Shown piece after piece: positions 45,431-58,159 of a stretch of 64,000 bases of DNA. Source of the stretch: Punica granatum. Taxonomy: Eukaryota > Streptophyta > Magnoliopsida > Myrtales > Lythraceae. How positions within the stretch are numbered: position 1 is the first letter of the stretch; every line of letters begins with the position of its first letter. The notes under the pieces are model-generated. The model was not told the DNA's origin. It saw nothing but the letters and a program-made list of their open reading frames with translations, and made no database searches. The translations under genes and the position numbers were made by a program. The stretch lies in assembly GCF_007655135.1 (NCBI RefSeq), contig NC_045129.1, positions 10,974,001 through 11,038,000 of the forward strand. The letters run 5' to 3'.

Positions 45431-46122
45431 TAGGGATGATCATGGTTTTTTTTTTAATGGGTTTTAACCCGTCCCAATTCTATTGGAGCGTTAAAAGGTT
45501 TTACCCAACGGGTCAAAGGAAGGGTTTAGAAATTTTTTAGAAAAACCATGTGGGGTTTGTTAGTTTGCCACAAAATCCGTCCCAAACCCGTTAAGGTATA
45601 AAATGATCAAAATACCCCCAACTATTTATTAAATTTATGAAATACCCATGTTAATTCAATTAGGGTTCATTGCCTCTTCTCATTGTTCTTCTACTGCTGC
45701 TCGTTCTTAGGAAATACCTTGTTAATTAAATTGGTGAATGCTTGTAATTGTTTGGTTCGAATGTTAAAATTTCATAAAAGGACTAAGGTGTTTGCTGCGG
45801 ATATTTGTTTCTTTATGTTATTGGGGTGAAATTCGTGGAGCATATGCCTGTTATATAATTGTATTGTAATTTGATGTCGTTATGTTTAAATATCGTGTAA
45901 TAAAATACCGATTTTATTGTTGTTGCCTTTCACAATTTTTTTTTTCCGGATAATGGGTAAAAAACGGGTTTCCAGTAGAAACCCGTTAACTTCATGGAAA
46001 GGATATGGGAATTGTGCTTTAATTTCTTAACGGGTTTGGAAATGATTTAGAATTGATCCTTTCCAACGGGTTTGGGGATGGGAAAGATTTAACTGTCCCT
46101 AACCCGTCCATGATCATCCCAA
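45431..46122. mobile_element. hAT-like non-autonomous element
   Basis: Terminal inverted repeats TAGGGATGATCATGG and CCATGATCATCCCAA. Flanks GGGCAAAG (45423-45430) and GTGCAAAG (46123-46130) make an 8-bp target duplication with one mismatch, as in hAT elements. Subterminal AACGGGTT/AACCCGT words occur on both sides. No transposase frame in 692 bp. Confidence 0.75.
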
Positions 46123-46179
46123 GTGCAAAGGCGGAGAAAATAGGCAAATCAAAAATGAAACCATAGAGGAGGTGGTCCC

Positions 46180-46628
46180 TGTTGAATAATTTAAAATTAT
46201 AAATGATTTTAATCATTAATAATTAATTTACTTAAGTTAATCATTCCCTTTTAATCATTGTGATAAGCTTATTTATTTTTGGTTTAAACATTAATTATTA
46301 ATGATTGTCATAATTAATTTTGAAAAATTCTACTATATAAAAGGCACTTCGTAGGATTTGCAAAGGGTGGAAGAAGCCACAAAGTGAGATACTTGAAAGA
46401 TCAAGAGAAAATTCCAAGCATTCATCAAACGGGTACGATGTACTTAGTTCCTATCGATTAGTGTAGAACCGTCACGGAATGGATCCGAGTTCGAGCTAAG
46501 TTGAATTCCGAGGATAGTGCTGCCAGCTCCCTTGCACATTGTGGGATGCATAAGCTATCTTTAAGAAGCGATGTTGCTCTTCTTAGCCCGAATTTAATAA
46601 ATTATATTTTAGAGTATTTTTACCAACA
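46180..46628. mobile_element. Solo LTR, 449 bp, target duplication GTCCC
   Basis: It starts TGTTGAATAATTTAAAATT and ends TTTTACCAACA. GTCCC directly flanks it at 46175-46179 and 46629-46633. A TATATAAAAGG promoter-like box is at about 46334. One LTR with an intact target duplication means the element was lost by LTR-LTR recombination. Superfamily not determined. Confidence 0.92.
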
Positions 46629-46633
46629 GTCCC

Positions 46634-47922
46634 AATGCAGTGTATGAGTTAAGGGGGTATCGTCTATTTATCTGCACGGAGTGTTTAAACTATGAGTATG
46701 AGTTAAGGGTCGACCACCCAGATCGATTACAATAATGTTAGATTCTTCGATACTTCCACATCAAGAAACTGATAATTCGGGGCTAAATTCAAATTTTGTG
46801 CTTAAAGAAATCAAAACAGGAAATAGATACCCCGACATTTGGTATGTTAAAATTCGTATTATAGGTATCAGGAAAACATCCTATCTATTTATAAAAACAA
46901 ATAAAATTATATACTTTTCAAGTTTTACGAAGGGAGAATAGCACATCATATCATATAGGTATCCGGAAAACATCCCATCTCTTGCAATTTTTTTTTGAAA
47001 TGTTGTTTTATTTTAATAATAATATTTTATTCAATTTTGAATGGCTAAAAAAGGAAAAGTATAGACAGTTCAAAATTATTTACTTTGTTTTATTAGGAAA
47101 ATAACAGTAATTTCTCTTGGTTTTATCTTATTACATTTTAATTTTAATTTATGTATCATATATATTATTAAATTTGTAATGACTGAATAAAGCTTTAAGA
47201 AACAAACTTTATAATTACTTATTTTGTACTATTGGGCATAATTTAATTTATTATATTATATATTTTGATTTCATTTTAATAAATGAAAAACTTTATATTT
47301 CATTTGGCACTTTAAGAATAAAAAATGAAAGGACTATACAATTAAAATTTTTACCAATTTTTCTATTTAATAACTCACTTTACTATATTATATATTTTAC
47401 TCAATTTCTAGTGAATAAAGAACGGGAAAGAAAGAAATTTCATTTTATTGGCAATTTAAAACTAAAAAGTTATTCTTTCTCCCTACCCTAGCATTTATTG
47501 TTTTACTTTGATAGTTAATTTATTATAATAAGTATTTTATATAATTTAATTAATAAAGAAGATTTTTTTTTGATGAGCTAGAAAGAGAGAAAGTTGATGA
47601 CAAAATCGATTGTTCTTATGATCATGATAAGATACCAACAGCTACTACTTAGAAAATTAATACTTGACATCTTATTTGCTTATTGTTATAATTACGAAAA
47701 TCATTCTTTTTCAAGAAATAATAGAAAAAAGTAAAGTTGCGTTTGATAGTGAAGTAGATACTTCACTCCATTCTTCTTTACTCCATTCTTCCTCCATCTC
47801 ACTCACATAATTATTACTTTTTTTTTTCTCTTTATTAGTTAATTACACAAACAACTTTTCTATAATTTTTCTCTTTAATCGAAGACACGGGTCTTCGGGT
47901 AGGCAGAGAGGATAGAGACAAT
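46634..47922. other. Very AT-rich spacer
   Basis: No gene recognised. 46790-46985 contains two related phrases, TAGGTATC(A/C)GGAAAACATCC, about 110 bp apart; a similar one (TAGGTATTCAGAAATCATCC) is at about 60232. Confidence 0.4.
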
Positions 47923-48074
47923 GACTAATTTGGGTTTTTGAAAGTTGAGTCATAATTTGCCTTTTCAGTATTTTGGTCAATGGTCAAAAAGTAACAACGA
48001 CTAATTTGGGTTTTTGAAAGTTGAGTCATTATTTGCCTTTTCAGTATTTTGGTCAGTGTCAAAAAGTAAGAAAA
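47923..48074. repeat. 76-bp tandem duplication, two copies
   Basis: GACTAATTTGGGTTTTTGAA starts each copy (47923 and 47999) and the two copies are nearly identical over 70 bp, so the duplication is recent. Confidence 0.9.
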
Positions 48075-48482
48075 ATATATTTTTTTTTGTTAGAAGAGAA
48101 GGTCATAAATTCAATATAATAAAATAAAAATTTTAAATAATTAATAATGAGTACGAATAGTTTCACTAAATATCGAATATTTATGGTGTGTTTGATTTTA
48201 GAGTTAAAGTAAGTTTGATTTTGATTTTGATTTTGATCGTGGAAAATGACAAATGAGATGAGAATATAAATTTGACTTGGGAAACGTGTATTTTTATTGT
48301 GTAGTGTGTTGAGTTAAAATCAAAATCATGATTCTAAAATCAAACTTACAAATCAAACGGGACCTTAATCTTTTGATTACTAAGCGAGAATATGCGTTAC
48401 TGCGCTGTACCTCTATTTAAAATCCATAAGCTATGAAGGACAAGGACAAGGAACTGGGTGGATTGAAATAGAGTATAACGAT
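48075..48482. other. AT-rich spacer
   Basis: No gene recognised. TTTTGATT repeats at 48213-48237 and a roughly complementary AAAATCAAAATCATG at 48317-48331 could pair. Confidence 0.4.
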
Positions 48483-49671
48483 TCTCTACAATCTATATAT
48501 ATAAAGTTTTATCCCATCATATTAACTAGAATTAGAATAATTAATACAAATACAATGTTTAGGTTAATTCTTATTAAAATATATATAATTGTACTCCACC
48601 CTATTAAATAGAATTAGAATAGTGAATACCAAAATAATGTTGAAATTAATCCCTATTAAAAATTACAAATAAAAGACCTAATTTATATTTACAACAAAAA
48701 TTCAATAAGTATTAAAGAGAATTAAAAAATATATATATAAACCTCAAGAGCGTGGTATCATTCATATACTTTCTCTTTCTCTTAGATATCTCTTGGTGAT
48801 AAATAAGTGTTTTGTTTATATAATTACGTAATTTTAGACTTTTAAGGCATATATATCCTAAAAGACAATGTTATATATATCTATATATATATATATATAG
48901 TCTGATACAAGTGTATTAAGTAGTGGTGTAATTATAAATATATATGCAATTAATGCACATTAATAAAATATTTAACAAATAAATGAAATATAAAATCAAT
49001 ATATATGTTCTTAAAATATATATACATATATAAAATAAATATATATGTTAATTCACATGAACAAAATATAAAATAATTATAGATGTTCTGAATATATATA
49101 TATATATATATATATATACACGAAAATCTATTTGGGTAATGGTTTTTAATAATTATTAGTAGACAGGTGATCATATAATTGTTTAGATATATTAAAATTC
49201 TATGTCTATTAGTTTATTTAATTTTTTATATTACCGAAATGTAATGCGACTTTTCACTTTATATGATTCTACATATTTACTGTAATTAAAATTAGAAAAT
49301 AAGTAAATCTAGAAAAGAAGTTCACTTCTAGAGTTAATTTTATTTTCTTTTTACAATTTCTTTTTTTAATCCTATCATGTTTCTGTTCATATAATCATCA
49401 TAGGATATAAAATAATTCACATTTTATATTTTTTACAACAAAAACATCCTCACTCACGTGCAAATTAAATATAATTTATGAATAATATGATAAAATAAAT
49501 AATGGAAGCTTTACAAATTTTTAAAAAATAACTTTTTATTGTTATTATTTCTTCACAAGTTCATTGCTCTTTGCTTATTCTATATTTTATTCATCGACGG
49601 TTGAAAATAATTGTTCTAAAAAGTAATATCTATGATATAATAACCGTGCAATGCACAGGCAATATAACTAG
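48483..49671 (+). mobile_element. Probable non-autonomous Helitron
   Basis: The 3' end is CCGTGCAATGCACAGG (palindromic GTGCAATGCAC), then 8 bp, then CTAG followed by T. The proposed 5' end is TCTCTACAATCTATATATAT, the TC plus TA-rich start seen in plant Helitrons, preceded by …GAT. There is no Rep/helicase frame. The interior has a twice-used AGAATTAGAATA.T..ATAC phrase (48529, 48609). Confidence 0.55.
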
Positions 49672-51610
49672 TTATTCTTCATATTTAAGAACCAAAATGG
49701 TATGATAATACCACAAAAAATATATTATATGTAAGTGAAAAAAATATTTTTGGTCTTATAAGTTTGGCATTCAGTCAATTTTGGTCCTATAAGATTTAAA
49801 ACTACCGAATCAATCTTATACGTTTGCTCCATTAGACAAATTTCGGTCCTAAAAGTTTTGAAAAAAATATTTTTGATCCTATAAGTTTAAAAAAAAAATT
49901 CTTATTCTATAGGTCACGAAATGTACCAAAATTGCCTTACGAATCAAACGTATAGGACTAATTTGACACATTTAAAACTTAGACGATCAAAATTAATTGA
50001 AGACTAAACTTATAGGACCAAAAATGTCTTTTCCCTTAATGATAAAACAAAACCACAAGATTTCGAGGAAAACTTTGGCATCAGCTAACGTTAATAATTT
50101 TCACTTATCTCCTCCAATTGTTTAATGACTCATGAGCAATTCAACCGCTCAAAAGAAAATTATAGTTTCAAGCACATTACTGAATACACATATAGCAAGA
50201 AAGAGAGTGCATCATTAATCAGTACAGGACATATATTTCGCAAGAGAAAGCAAGAGACAAATCTATTACGATATATTAAAGCCAACAAGCGGAGATGTGG
50301 TTATGCCACGTAAACTAAATCACAAACCCTCAACTCCATATCGATTAACTTTTCAATTCCGGTTAAATGAACTCTTATTACACAGCATTTGTGTTATGTT
50401 CAACGTATTTTGGATACTTGTCTATATCATTTGTACGTAATAATATATAATTAAATAATATTTTGAAAAATTAGAAGTTTTCTTGATATTTGAAAAGAAT
50501 TCTTGAGATATGTCTTAGTTCAATGTACTAAATATTCTATAAATAGGAGACTCGAAAGCTCATTTTATAAATAATCTTTCTACTTATAACTGTAGTTTTT
50601 CTTACATTGCAAGCTCTATGTGATATCACCTGCTTTTATTATATAGAGTATTTCATTTGTATAAGATTATTATACGTATATATTTGTCATCGTCATGATT
50701 TAATTCTTTTACTCTCATTCCCAATATATATGTTTATTATATACATTTGACGTATATATAGTTTAAGCGTAATTTTTCTATCCATATTAATATGTATATT
50801 ACTACGTGTGTTCATTACCTATTTTTGTGGTACAAAAATTGATTAAGACTTATTACGCAATACGTGGGTATCAACCAGTTCTCATGTAAGAGTTGTGCAA
50901 GAAGAGAGACCGAGGATTAGGAGTAGTGTACATGAAGAAAGACAGAGGATTGGGAGTAGTCTAAATACATTGTAAGAGTCTCCTCGGAAATGTCCAATAA
51001 AATTATAAATATACTACCAAAATTTGGAAAAAAATCTAATTTATATATATTATGTAAATATTATATAATTCGGTCTACTCTCATGAGAGTACGCCCTTCG
51101 TGTAAGGAGGAGTTGCCACGTAAATTTTTTCATGCGAGGAAGAATAGTCACGTAAGCTTATGTATCTCATTAAATTTATTTCCCTCTTCCATTAAGTCTA
51201 TCTTTGACTCTCTTCCCTCTCCCACTAATTCTTTTCGATTCCCAAAAGTTCTTATTCATATTCCTCTCCCATTTTCTCCTGTCATTAGTTTATATGATTT
51301 ATTAATTTTTATTTTTTTATTATTCGAATAATTATTTTATAGAAAAATATAAATATATAATATATTCTATATAAAATGTGAAGTTTATAGAGAGATCCTT
51401 GCCAAAATTATATAGAGCGAGCTAACAAAATGATGCTTTACTAGGAACTGAGAGTTTATGAAAGGTGCTTACATGCCATGAACTCAACGATTGAAAAAGA
51501 AGTTCTTATTGAAAATTACTAAATTACATTATACTACTGACGTGCGGGCGTTTGCATTTTCTTTTTGTTTTTAGTTGATATTATTGAATTTACAAATTTT
51601 ATAATATGAA
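49672..51610. repeat. Local duplication 2, copy 1
   Basis: Collinear with 55716-57135. Shared in order: TTCATATTTAAGAACCAAAA, CAAAACCACAAGATTTC, AACGTTAATAATTTTCACTT, GAGCAATTCAACC.CTCAAAAG, TTCTCATGTAAGAGT, TAAGA.TCTCCTC.GAAATGTC, TACTAGGAACTGA and GAAGTTCTTATTGAAAATTA. It holds the foldback MITE at 49735, absent from the other copy. No gene recognised. Confidence 0.8.
49735..50038. mobile_element. Foldback MITE within duplication copy 1
   Basis: Inverted arms: TATTTTTGGTCTTATAAGTT on the left and CTTATAGGACCAAAAATGTC on the right, with further inverted matches (CTTATACGTTTG / AAACGTATAGGAC). It is missing from the paralogous segment near 55750-55805, supporting an insertion. Exact ends uncertain. 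Confidence 0.65.
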
Positions 51611-51853
51611 AAATAAGAAATATATAAAAAAAATATTCATTGAATAATATCTCTAAATAAATTATAAAAATTAAAATACGCATAATGCAAATCATTTATG
51701 GGTGGCTTGGTGAATGAAAGATACGCTTGCTGTAAATTACGACTATGGTAAACTTATCCAAATAAAAGGAAACCATCGTGGCCTTTCCTCTAGTGTAACA
51801 TATATTTTAATTATATATATATATATATATATATCCCAGATCCTCATCCTCAT

Positions 51854-54800
51854 TGTCAGCACCCAATTTCGGTCCATCGGCTCCAGGGGGGCAAAATTGT
51901 CATTTTTCTATTTATCACCTTTTTTTTTAAAAAAATTAAATTAATTAATTAATTAATAATAATAATAATTAAAAAAAAATTACTGTTCCGGGCAGGCCGG
52001 GCAGCGGCAATCGGCTGCCCGCGATCTGGCCGGCCGCCCAGAATAGGAAATCGCGGATTCCGCGATTTCCTTCCCAAATTGGCTGAAATCTCGACCGAAA
52101 AATTGCAATTAAAGAGGGGAAAACCTAATTCGGCAAGGACACAACGGAACCCAGTGAAAGAAATCGTGAAATTCCTCTCGGATTGGGAGAATTTTGCAAA
52201 TCGGAGCCCGATTGGAACCGCGCCGGAAAACCGTGAAATCTCCGCAATCCCGACCGTTCCGGCCACCGGTGAAGCCCAGATCGGAACCGGCGTCTCTAGG
52301 GCGGCGCTCAGAACACTCACCCGCTCCTCTTCGCGCCGTCGTTGCGGCGCCCAACGGCCGGAACCGCCGCTCTCAGCCGCTCGGCGCCGCCCGTGTTATC
52401 GTCCGATCGCCACTAACGGGCTTCGGCCCATTGCGTTTCATTGCAGGTCCAGCCCGTCAGCCCAGCCAGCCCAGCCTGTCAGCCGCGGCCTGAAGCCTTT
52501 CGCGGCCCAAGCCCAGTCCGGTCCTAAATCCAGTCCAGCCCAAGACCCATCCGGGCGGTTCCCTCCTTCGGATAGGCTGACCGATCCGATCCGACCCGAC
52601 CCATCCGTCCGGCAGTTTTCTTATATTACAGAAACGTCCCCAAACTTTCGGACTAGGTAAAATCTCAACTTAGCGGCATGTTTAGGGCTTCATATTAAAT
52701 ATCGTGATTGCTTGGATGATGATGACATGAAATAATTGCTTGTTGCTTGCATAGATTATCGAAATTATGTCTAATTCGATTATTTTATCTTTTTGATTTG
52801 TTTCATTTTAGTCCTGCCGCAACTCTTCTTATTTTTTCAAATTATCACAAATTCCGAAATCCATTTTAAATCAGTCCCAGGACATTTTTAACATTGTTAT
52901 CACATCCCTAATTTTCTCTAGAATTTTATACTGCTCCAGTAAACTTTTTTTAATTAGTTCAATTTAGTCCCTGGAGAATGTATTAATTTTTAAAATCAGC
53001 CCTAAATTTCAAAATTCATTTCAAACATACCCTGGGCTATTTCATTATTTCTAGCACATCCTTCAAATTTTCTCAGGATTTTAAACCACCTCAGAAAAAC
53101 TTTTCCATTTGTTTCAATTCAGTCCCTGTGAAATATATCCCTTTTAAAAATCAGTCCAGAGTTTCAAAATTCTTATCAAACGCGTCCCGGGCTATTTCAT
53201 TCTTTCCAGAACGTTCCATGATTTTTTTTAGAATTTAAAATCGTTCCAGTAAACGTTTCAATTTGTTTCAATTTAGTCCCTGCAACATTTATTCATTTTA
53301 AAACCAGCCCTGAATTTCAAAAATTAATTTCAAATAAACCCTAGCCCATTTTATACTTTCCCGGACATTCTCCAAATTTTATAGAATTTAGAAAAAATCA
53401 TTCTCCAAATTTTTTTTTTGATTTGTTTCAGTTTAGTCCTTGAAACCTTTTTCCGTTACTTTATTAGTCCTTATTATTCTACATTATGCTGTTCGATTTT
53501 TTTTCGAGATGACTGGAAATTAGAGTTTATCGGGCGATCTATTATTGATCGTTTTGACGGCTCGAAACCCAAAAAATAAAATAAAGCATTCAGCAGATTT
53601 TAATTAAACTTAATGATTTTACCAATCGGGTAAACGAGACGTTTATTTGACTAATTAATTCACTCGACCTTAATAATTTTGCACGAATTGGTAATTAATC
53701 GGAAATACGCGTCGATAAATTGCAAATACGTGTTGACGCCTTCTTTTCAAAATTCGCAAATTTCATACTAAAATCTGAGATTCGTGATCCGATGTGGCAT
53801 GGACGTCTGGGAAGAACTTGTATGTTTTGACTCGAGGCCTCCTAATTTTAGGTAACTCAAGTCGGGGTGTGGAAGTTCTTTTTAGATCACTTCCGGATAG
53901 ATTGACCGTTTCTTTGATTTTTTTGGGGTTCTCGCATAACCCTAGAAGAATCAGGGAATCAGTCAACGCCGGTCACAGGCCGAGGTGGCCCGCATTGCGC
54001 AGTCTCTCTCTTTTCAAAAATAAATTTTCTATACAAAGGCAAAAAGGCGTATTTACAATTTATTGTTATCTATGCATGATCTTGGGTAGTTAGATCGGGA
54101 ATAACGGTTTAAGATACCAAAATTTGACTTAATCGCATACTCGGCCTAATAGAAAACATAATGGGGATAGCGGGCTAGGCACTAGGTTGTAGGATTCTCG
54201 TGTCAAAATCCACATTCTATAATAACTTATCATAATCAAAGTGTCACGATACATAACAATTTAAAATCAACCCACACATTCGAGACTTGATCACGGACAC
54301 ATACAGTCTGTCAGGTCCGGTAAATGATGCTGAATGCTACATGCCATTCCCGTCTTGCCTTTTGCTTGTTTTAGGGTAGGATTTGTATGCCAAGATTTTT
54401 CGGTTAATAATCAATTAATCCACGTAAATTTGGTGATAACAAAACCCCATTGATTGTTTATTTGAGCTTGCTTGTTACATCTTTTGCACTTAATTGTTAT
54501 GCGGATCGAGCCCGATCCTTTAGGACTCGATTCACACTGGGTCCAACGCCCATAACTGTCGATCACGGGGTCCAATGCCCTTATACACCGAGTGCGCACT
54601 TTAATTTCAATTTCAATCTTTTCAAACTACACGGTGAGCACGAGTGGAATAATAACCGAATGCGAACCGACCGGGATCCAATTGTTATAATTTGTATTTT
54701 ATTTATTTGAGAGAACAATGTGAGGATTTATGTTGTATGTTTATTCATGTAAGAATCCCGATCGGAGAGCAGACGGTCGGAGTGTTTCTTCGAATTTACG

Positions 54801-55155
54801 GTGTCAAAACGCGTAAGATGAGCGGAACTTAATTAAGCAGTAATTAAATAAAATGGCAAGCCTAGACAAGCTAGAGTACCGATAGGGCATGCGAGATATA
54901 GGCTCGCATGTAACAGAATCCCCGAATTCGGAACCTTGGGTTTCGCAGACCATATGCTTTAGCAATTAGGTGTACTCCATACCCCTAGACCTGGGTAACT
55001 TGTCGGCCCTCGACCCTCGGGTCATAAAATGGCAAGTGGCGACTCCTTCTCACGTGCGTCCGTCGCGCGTCCCCGGGAAGGTGGATACTCCCAAGTCGCG
55101 TTGCATTTAGGCGCGCGCATGCGTGCCCCGGCGAGACGAAATTCGGGTGCGCACA
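51854..55155 (+). mobile_element. Solo LTR of the Ogre-like family, 3302 bp, target duplication CTCAT
   Basis: It starts TGTCAGCACCCAATTTCGGT and ends GGGTGCGCACA, the termini of the 3' LTR at 21944-25974. CTCAT flanks both sides (51849-51853, 55156-55160). The right third is closely alike (CGGATCGAGCCCGATCCTTT, GGGTCCAACGCCC, CCTAGACCTGGG, CACGTGCGTCCGTCGCGCGT) and the middle is diverged and shorter. A GC-rich block at 52240-52620 contains long open frames that I take as non-coding LTR sequence. The internal domain was removed by recombination. Confidence 0.93.
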
Positions 55156-55480
55156 CTCATATTAGAATATTACATATGATTTTTTTTGGGTGAAATAGAC
55201 GTAGAGCAATAGCATATGCTCTAAGATAATAATCTAGAGATTTCAGATTCGAAACTCATGTGAGATTATTTGTACCAATTTATTAGATATTTAGTATTTC
55301 TATTCCATTGTACTAGATTCATAGTCCTTCTTTATAACCAAAAAAAAAAAACCCCATTCACAAAACTCTGCAATTTGATGGATATATGTGTTAGCATACC
55401 AATGTATTGTTGTAAAGCCAGCACTTCCTTCTTATTTACTCCCCGTTCCTCTTCTCCGCCTTTGATATGTTAGGAGCTTT

Positions 55481-55706
55481 TTTTTTTTGTTTTGTTTTTT
55501 TTGTATGCACCATAGTATTCGGAAATCTAATGAGTCTAACTAATCTAGTTTGAGTTGGATTTGTCCACTAAGAGGTAAAACACTCTCACATTATGGATAT
55601 TTTCTATTCACAAGATCTGAACTGAAGACCTTATTTAAGGATATCAAACAGTCGAACTACTTGAACTAATTCACATTGATTAAGAACCAAAATAGTAATG
55701 AGCTTA
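55481..55706 (-). mobile_element. SINE copy with target duplication AGGAGCTTT
   Basis: AGGAGCTTT flanks it at 55472-55480 and 55707-55715. The T-rich left end (55478-55501) is the poly(A) tail of the minus-strand copy. Body words: CACCATAGTATTCGGAAATC, ACAAGATCTGAACTGAAGAC. It sits at the left edge of duplication copy 2. Confidence 0.8.
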
Positions 55707-55715
55707 AGGAGCTTT

Positions 55716-57135
55716 ATCCTTCATATTCAAGAACCAAAATAGTAGTGATAATTACTACCGAAAAATAGTAGCGATAATACAGTAATATTATTATATATAT
55801 ATATAAATATAATGATAAAGCAAAACCACAAGATTTTTTTTTTGGCTGCTAAAACCACAAGATTTCGAGGAAAAACTTTTACATCACAAAACGTTAATAA
55901 TTTTCACTTAATCTCCTCCAACTGTTGATGACCTATGAGCAATTCAACCACTCAAAAGAAAATTGTAGTTTCAAACACATCAATGAATACATGGCAAGAA
56001 GGAGATTATACCATTGATCTGTAGAGGACATGTATTTTGCAACACGAGGAAAGGGAGTAGAATCGAAGAAGGTATGAGGGAGAGGAGAAAGATGATCTTA
56101 TTAGAGTTTATTTGTTAGATTATAGAGAACTGTTGAAAGATATTGTGCCCCGCATTGGAAAGATAATAAAAAAAAATTCATGGATTTATAAGAGAATGAA
56201 TATCACAACGTACCAATTCAAGCTTTTAGGTTGGAATTAGACCCAATTGCTTATAGGTTTAGTCAATATTTTACATGATATCAAAACAAGTTATGTTTCA
56301 GCATGCCCGTATGAACTCATTTCATACCAAGCACCCATATGGCCTCTAACCACGCCAAGTCTAATGTATTTTTGTCGAGGGAAGCCAAAGTACGCCCATG
56401 TTGGCTAGGGTGTGGAACTTGTGATCTCTCTAAAATCCGAGTGTGGAGAGAAAGTTCGCCCTCATAGTCAATTATCTCTACTCTCGCCCGATTATGAAGG
56501 AGGAATGCTCACCTTGTGGTTAAGCCTGTGCATAGAAGTCCAGGCCTGTCTCGTAATTAATTCTTGAGGGAAGGTGTTAAGTCCCACATGACATGTGTAG
56601 GTGAAGAGTCAAAGTCACAAGTTGTACGTGAAGCTGGAGCTGAGTTATTGTGTTCTACATTGAAAACATATAAAGAAATCTATGGGTTTATAAGAGATTA
56701 AATGCTATAACCCGCTGCTAGCTCCAAATTTTGAGTTGGAATTGACCGAATCGATTATAGGCTCAGTGAATATTTTACAAGAAAAGAGAGAGCAAGGGAC
56801 AAATTCTCATGTAAGAGTGCGTGCAAGAAGGACGGAGGATTAGGAGATCTAAATATATTGTAAGAATCTCCTCAGAAATGTCTAGTAAATTATAAATATA
56901 TTACGGAAATTCAAAAAAAGAAATCTAACTATACGTTAAAGAGAAAATACTCTAATGGACTTTTTACTAGGAACTGAAGGTTTAAGGAAGACGCTTACAT
57001 AGCATGTCCTCATTGATCGAATTAGAAGTTCTTATTGAAAATTACTAAATGACATTATACTAGTCACAGGCAGGCATTTGCATTTTTTATTTTTAGTTGA
57101 TATTATTGAATTTTCGAATTTTATAATACAAAAGA
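55716..57135. repeat. Local duplication 2, copy 2
   Basis: The paralog of 49672-51610 (landmarks given there). About 56060-56790 has no counterpart in copy 1; it includes ATTGAAAACATATAAAGAAATC-like and GCCCCGCATTGGAAAGATAA phrases typical of a further inserted repeat. No gene recognised. Confidence 0.75.
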
Positions 57136-57817
57136 CAAGAATTATATAAGAACATAGAAATAATTTTGTTAATTAACATTCTAAATAATTTGTAAAAATC
57201 TACTTGGGAACAACCAAATATATTATGAAAACTTGAAAAGAAATTGAAAAAGAGTTAAGTATATATTAATGGGGAGACTCGAAGAGATGACCGCCCACGA
57301 GCTGAGGGTTTGTGTAAAATGCTTACGTGGAGGGTCCTCATTGCACTAATGAAAGAATTCCGTGAGAGTAGGCTTAATATACATACATACATACATACAT
57401 ATATATATATATTGGAGACTCTCGATCATTAGATTTCAATATGTAAAATTTGAATCGTACACGTGTCTATATCCTTGTAACATGAAGATCCCCTACCTAT
57501 ATTTTTATTTTTGACGTTTTCGGTCATAGATATTTCCGACGATGCTCAGTTACGTTCGAGAATGAATCGACGAAAGATTAAACTGGACCATTCTGACTTG
57601 TTCAATTAAAAAAATAATTTTATAAATTTCAAAATTAAAAAGAAAACAAATGAAGATTAATATGATTATCGCATTAAGGGAGTGGTTGATGTTAGGATCA
57701 ATATTTGATCTCATAGTGGTTCTACTAAACCCTAACATTAATTAATATGCTTATCGTATTACGATATTAATATGCTTACAAAAAAAAAAGTTTCAAAATC
57801 GAAAACTCTGACATTCA
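57136..57817. other. AT-rich spacer with CATA microsatellite
   Basis: No gene recognised. (CATA)n/(TA)n at 57378-57413. Confidence 0.45.
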
Positions 57818-58159
57818 ATGAAACCTTCGACCTTCAATCTCTTCTTCCCAAGCCCCGATCTCCGATATCGGCACCGACGCCGTCAACGCTCCCCTCCTGC
57901 CGTCGCCCACCACGCTTCCTTGCCCCGCTCATCTAATCTCTTTGTCTTCTCTCTCCGCTGCCCTCACGATACCAACACCTTCTCCTCCGAGGCCTTCCTA
58001 TACCGTTGCAACAGCTCTACTGTCTTGCTCGTGCCTTCCCCTTCGGTGCCCTCTCAGACCACGGCCTTCGCTCATCCCCTGCCCAAGCCTCCCGAGCGGG
58101 CCCAGATAAACCACGGCTCGTCGCATGTCCTCTTAATATGTTGTTGGGTTCTCAGTTGA
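57818..58159 (+). CDS. Unrecognised open frame in a GC-rich island
   Basis: A 113-codon plus-strand frame beginning MKPSTFNLFFPSPDLRYR, rich in Ser, Pro, Arg and His. It lies in about 340 bp that is far richer in GC than its surroundings. A second frame, 58161-58544 (MSNRRLSLKFNHTTLLPDSS…), follows after one base in another frame. I see no domain, signal peptide or membrane span and recognise no family. This could be an orphan gene, a transposon-borne host fragment, or chance. Treat as hypothetical. Confidence 0.15.
   Translation: MKPSTFNLFFPSPDLRYRHRRRQRSPPAVAHHASLPRSSNLFVFSLRCPHDTNTFSSEAFLYRCNSSTVLLVPSPSVPSQTTAFAHPLPKPPERAQINHGSSHVLLICCWVLS

Noticed and set aside
52079..52660. A 193-residue open frame in the solo LTR
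   Set aside because: It falls wholly within the LTR (51854-55155), matches no family, and is biased by GC-rich Pro/Arg/Ser repeats.
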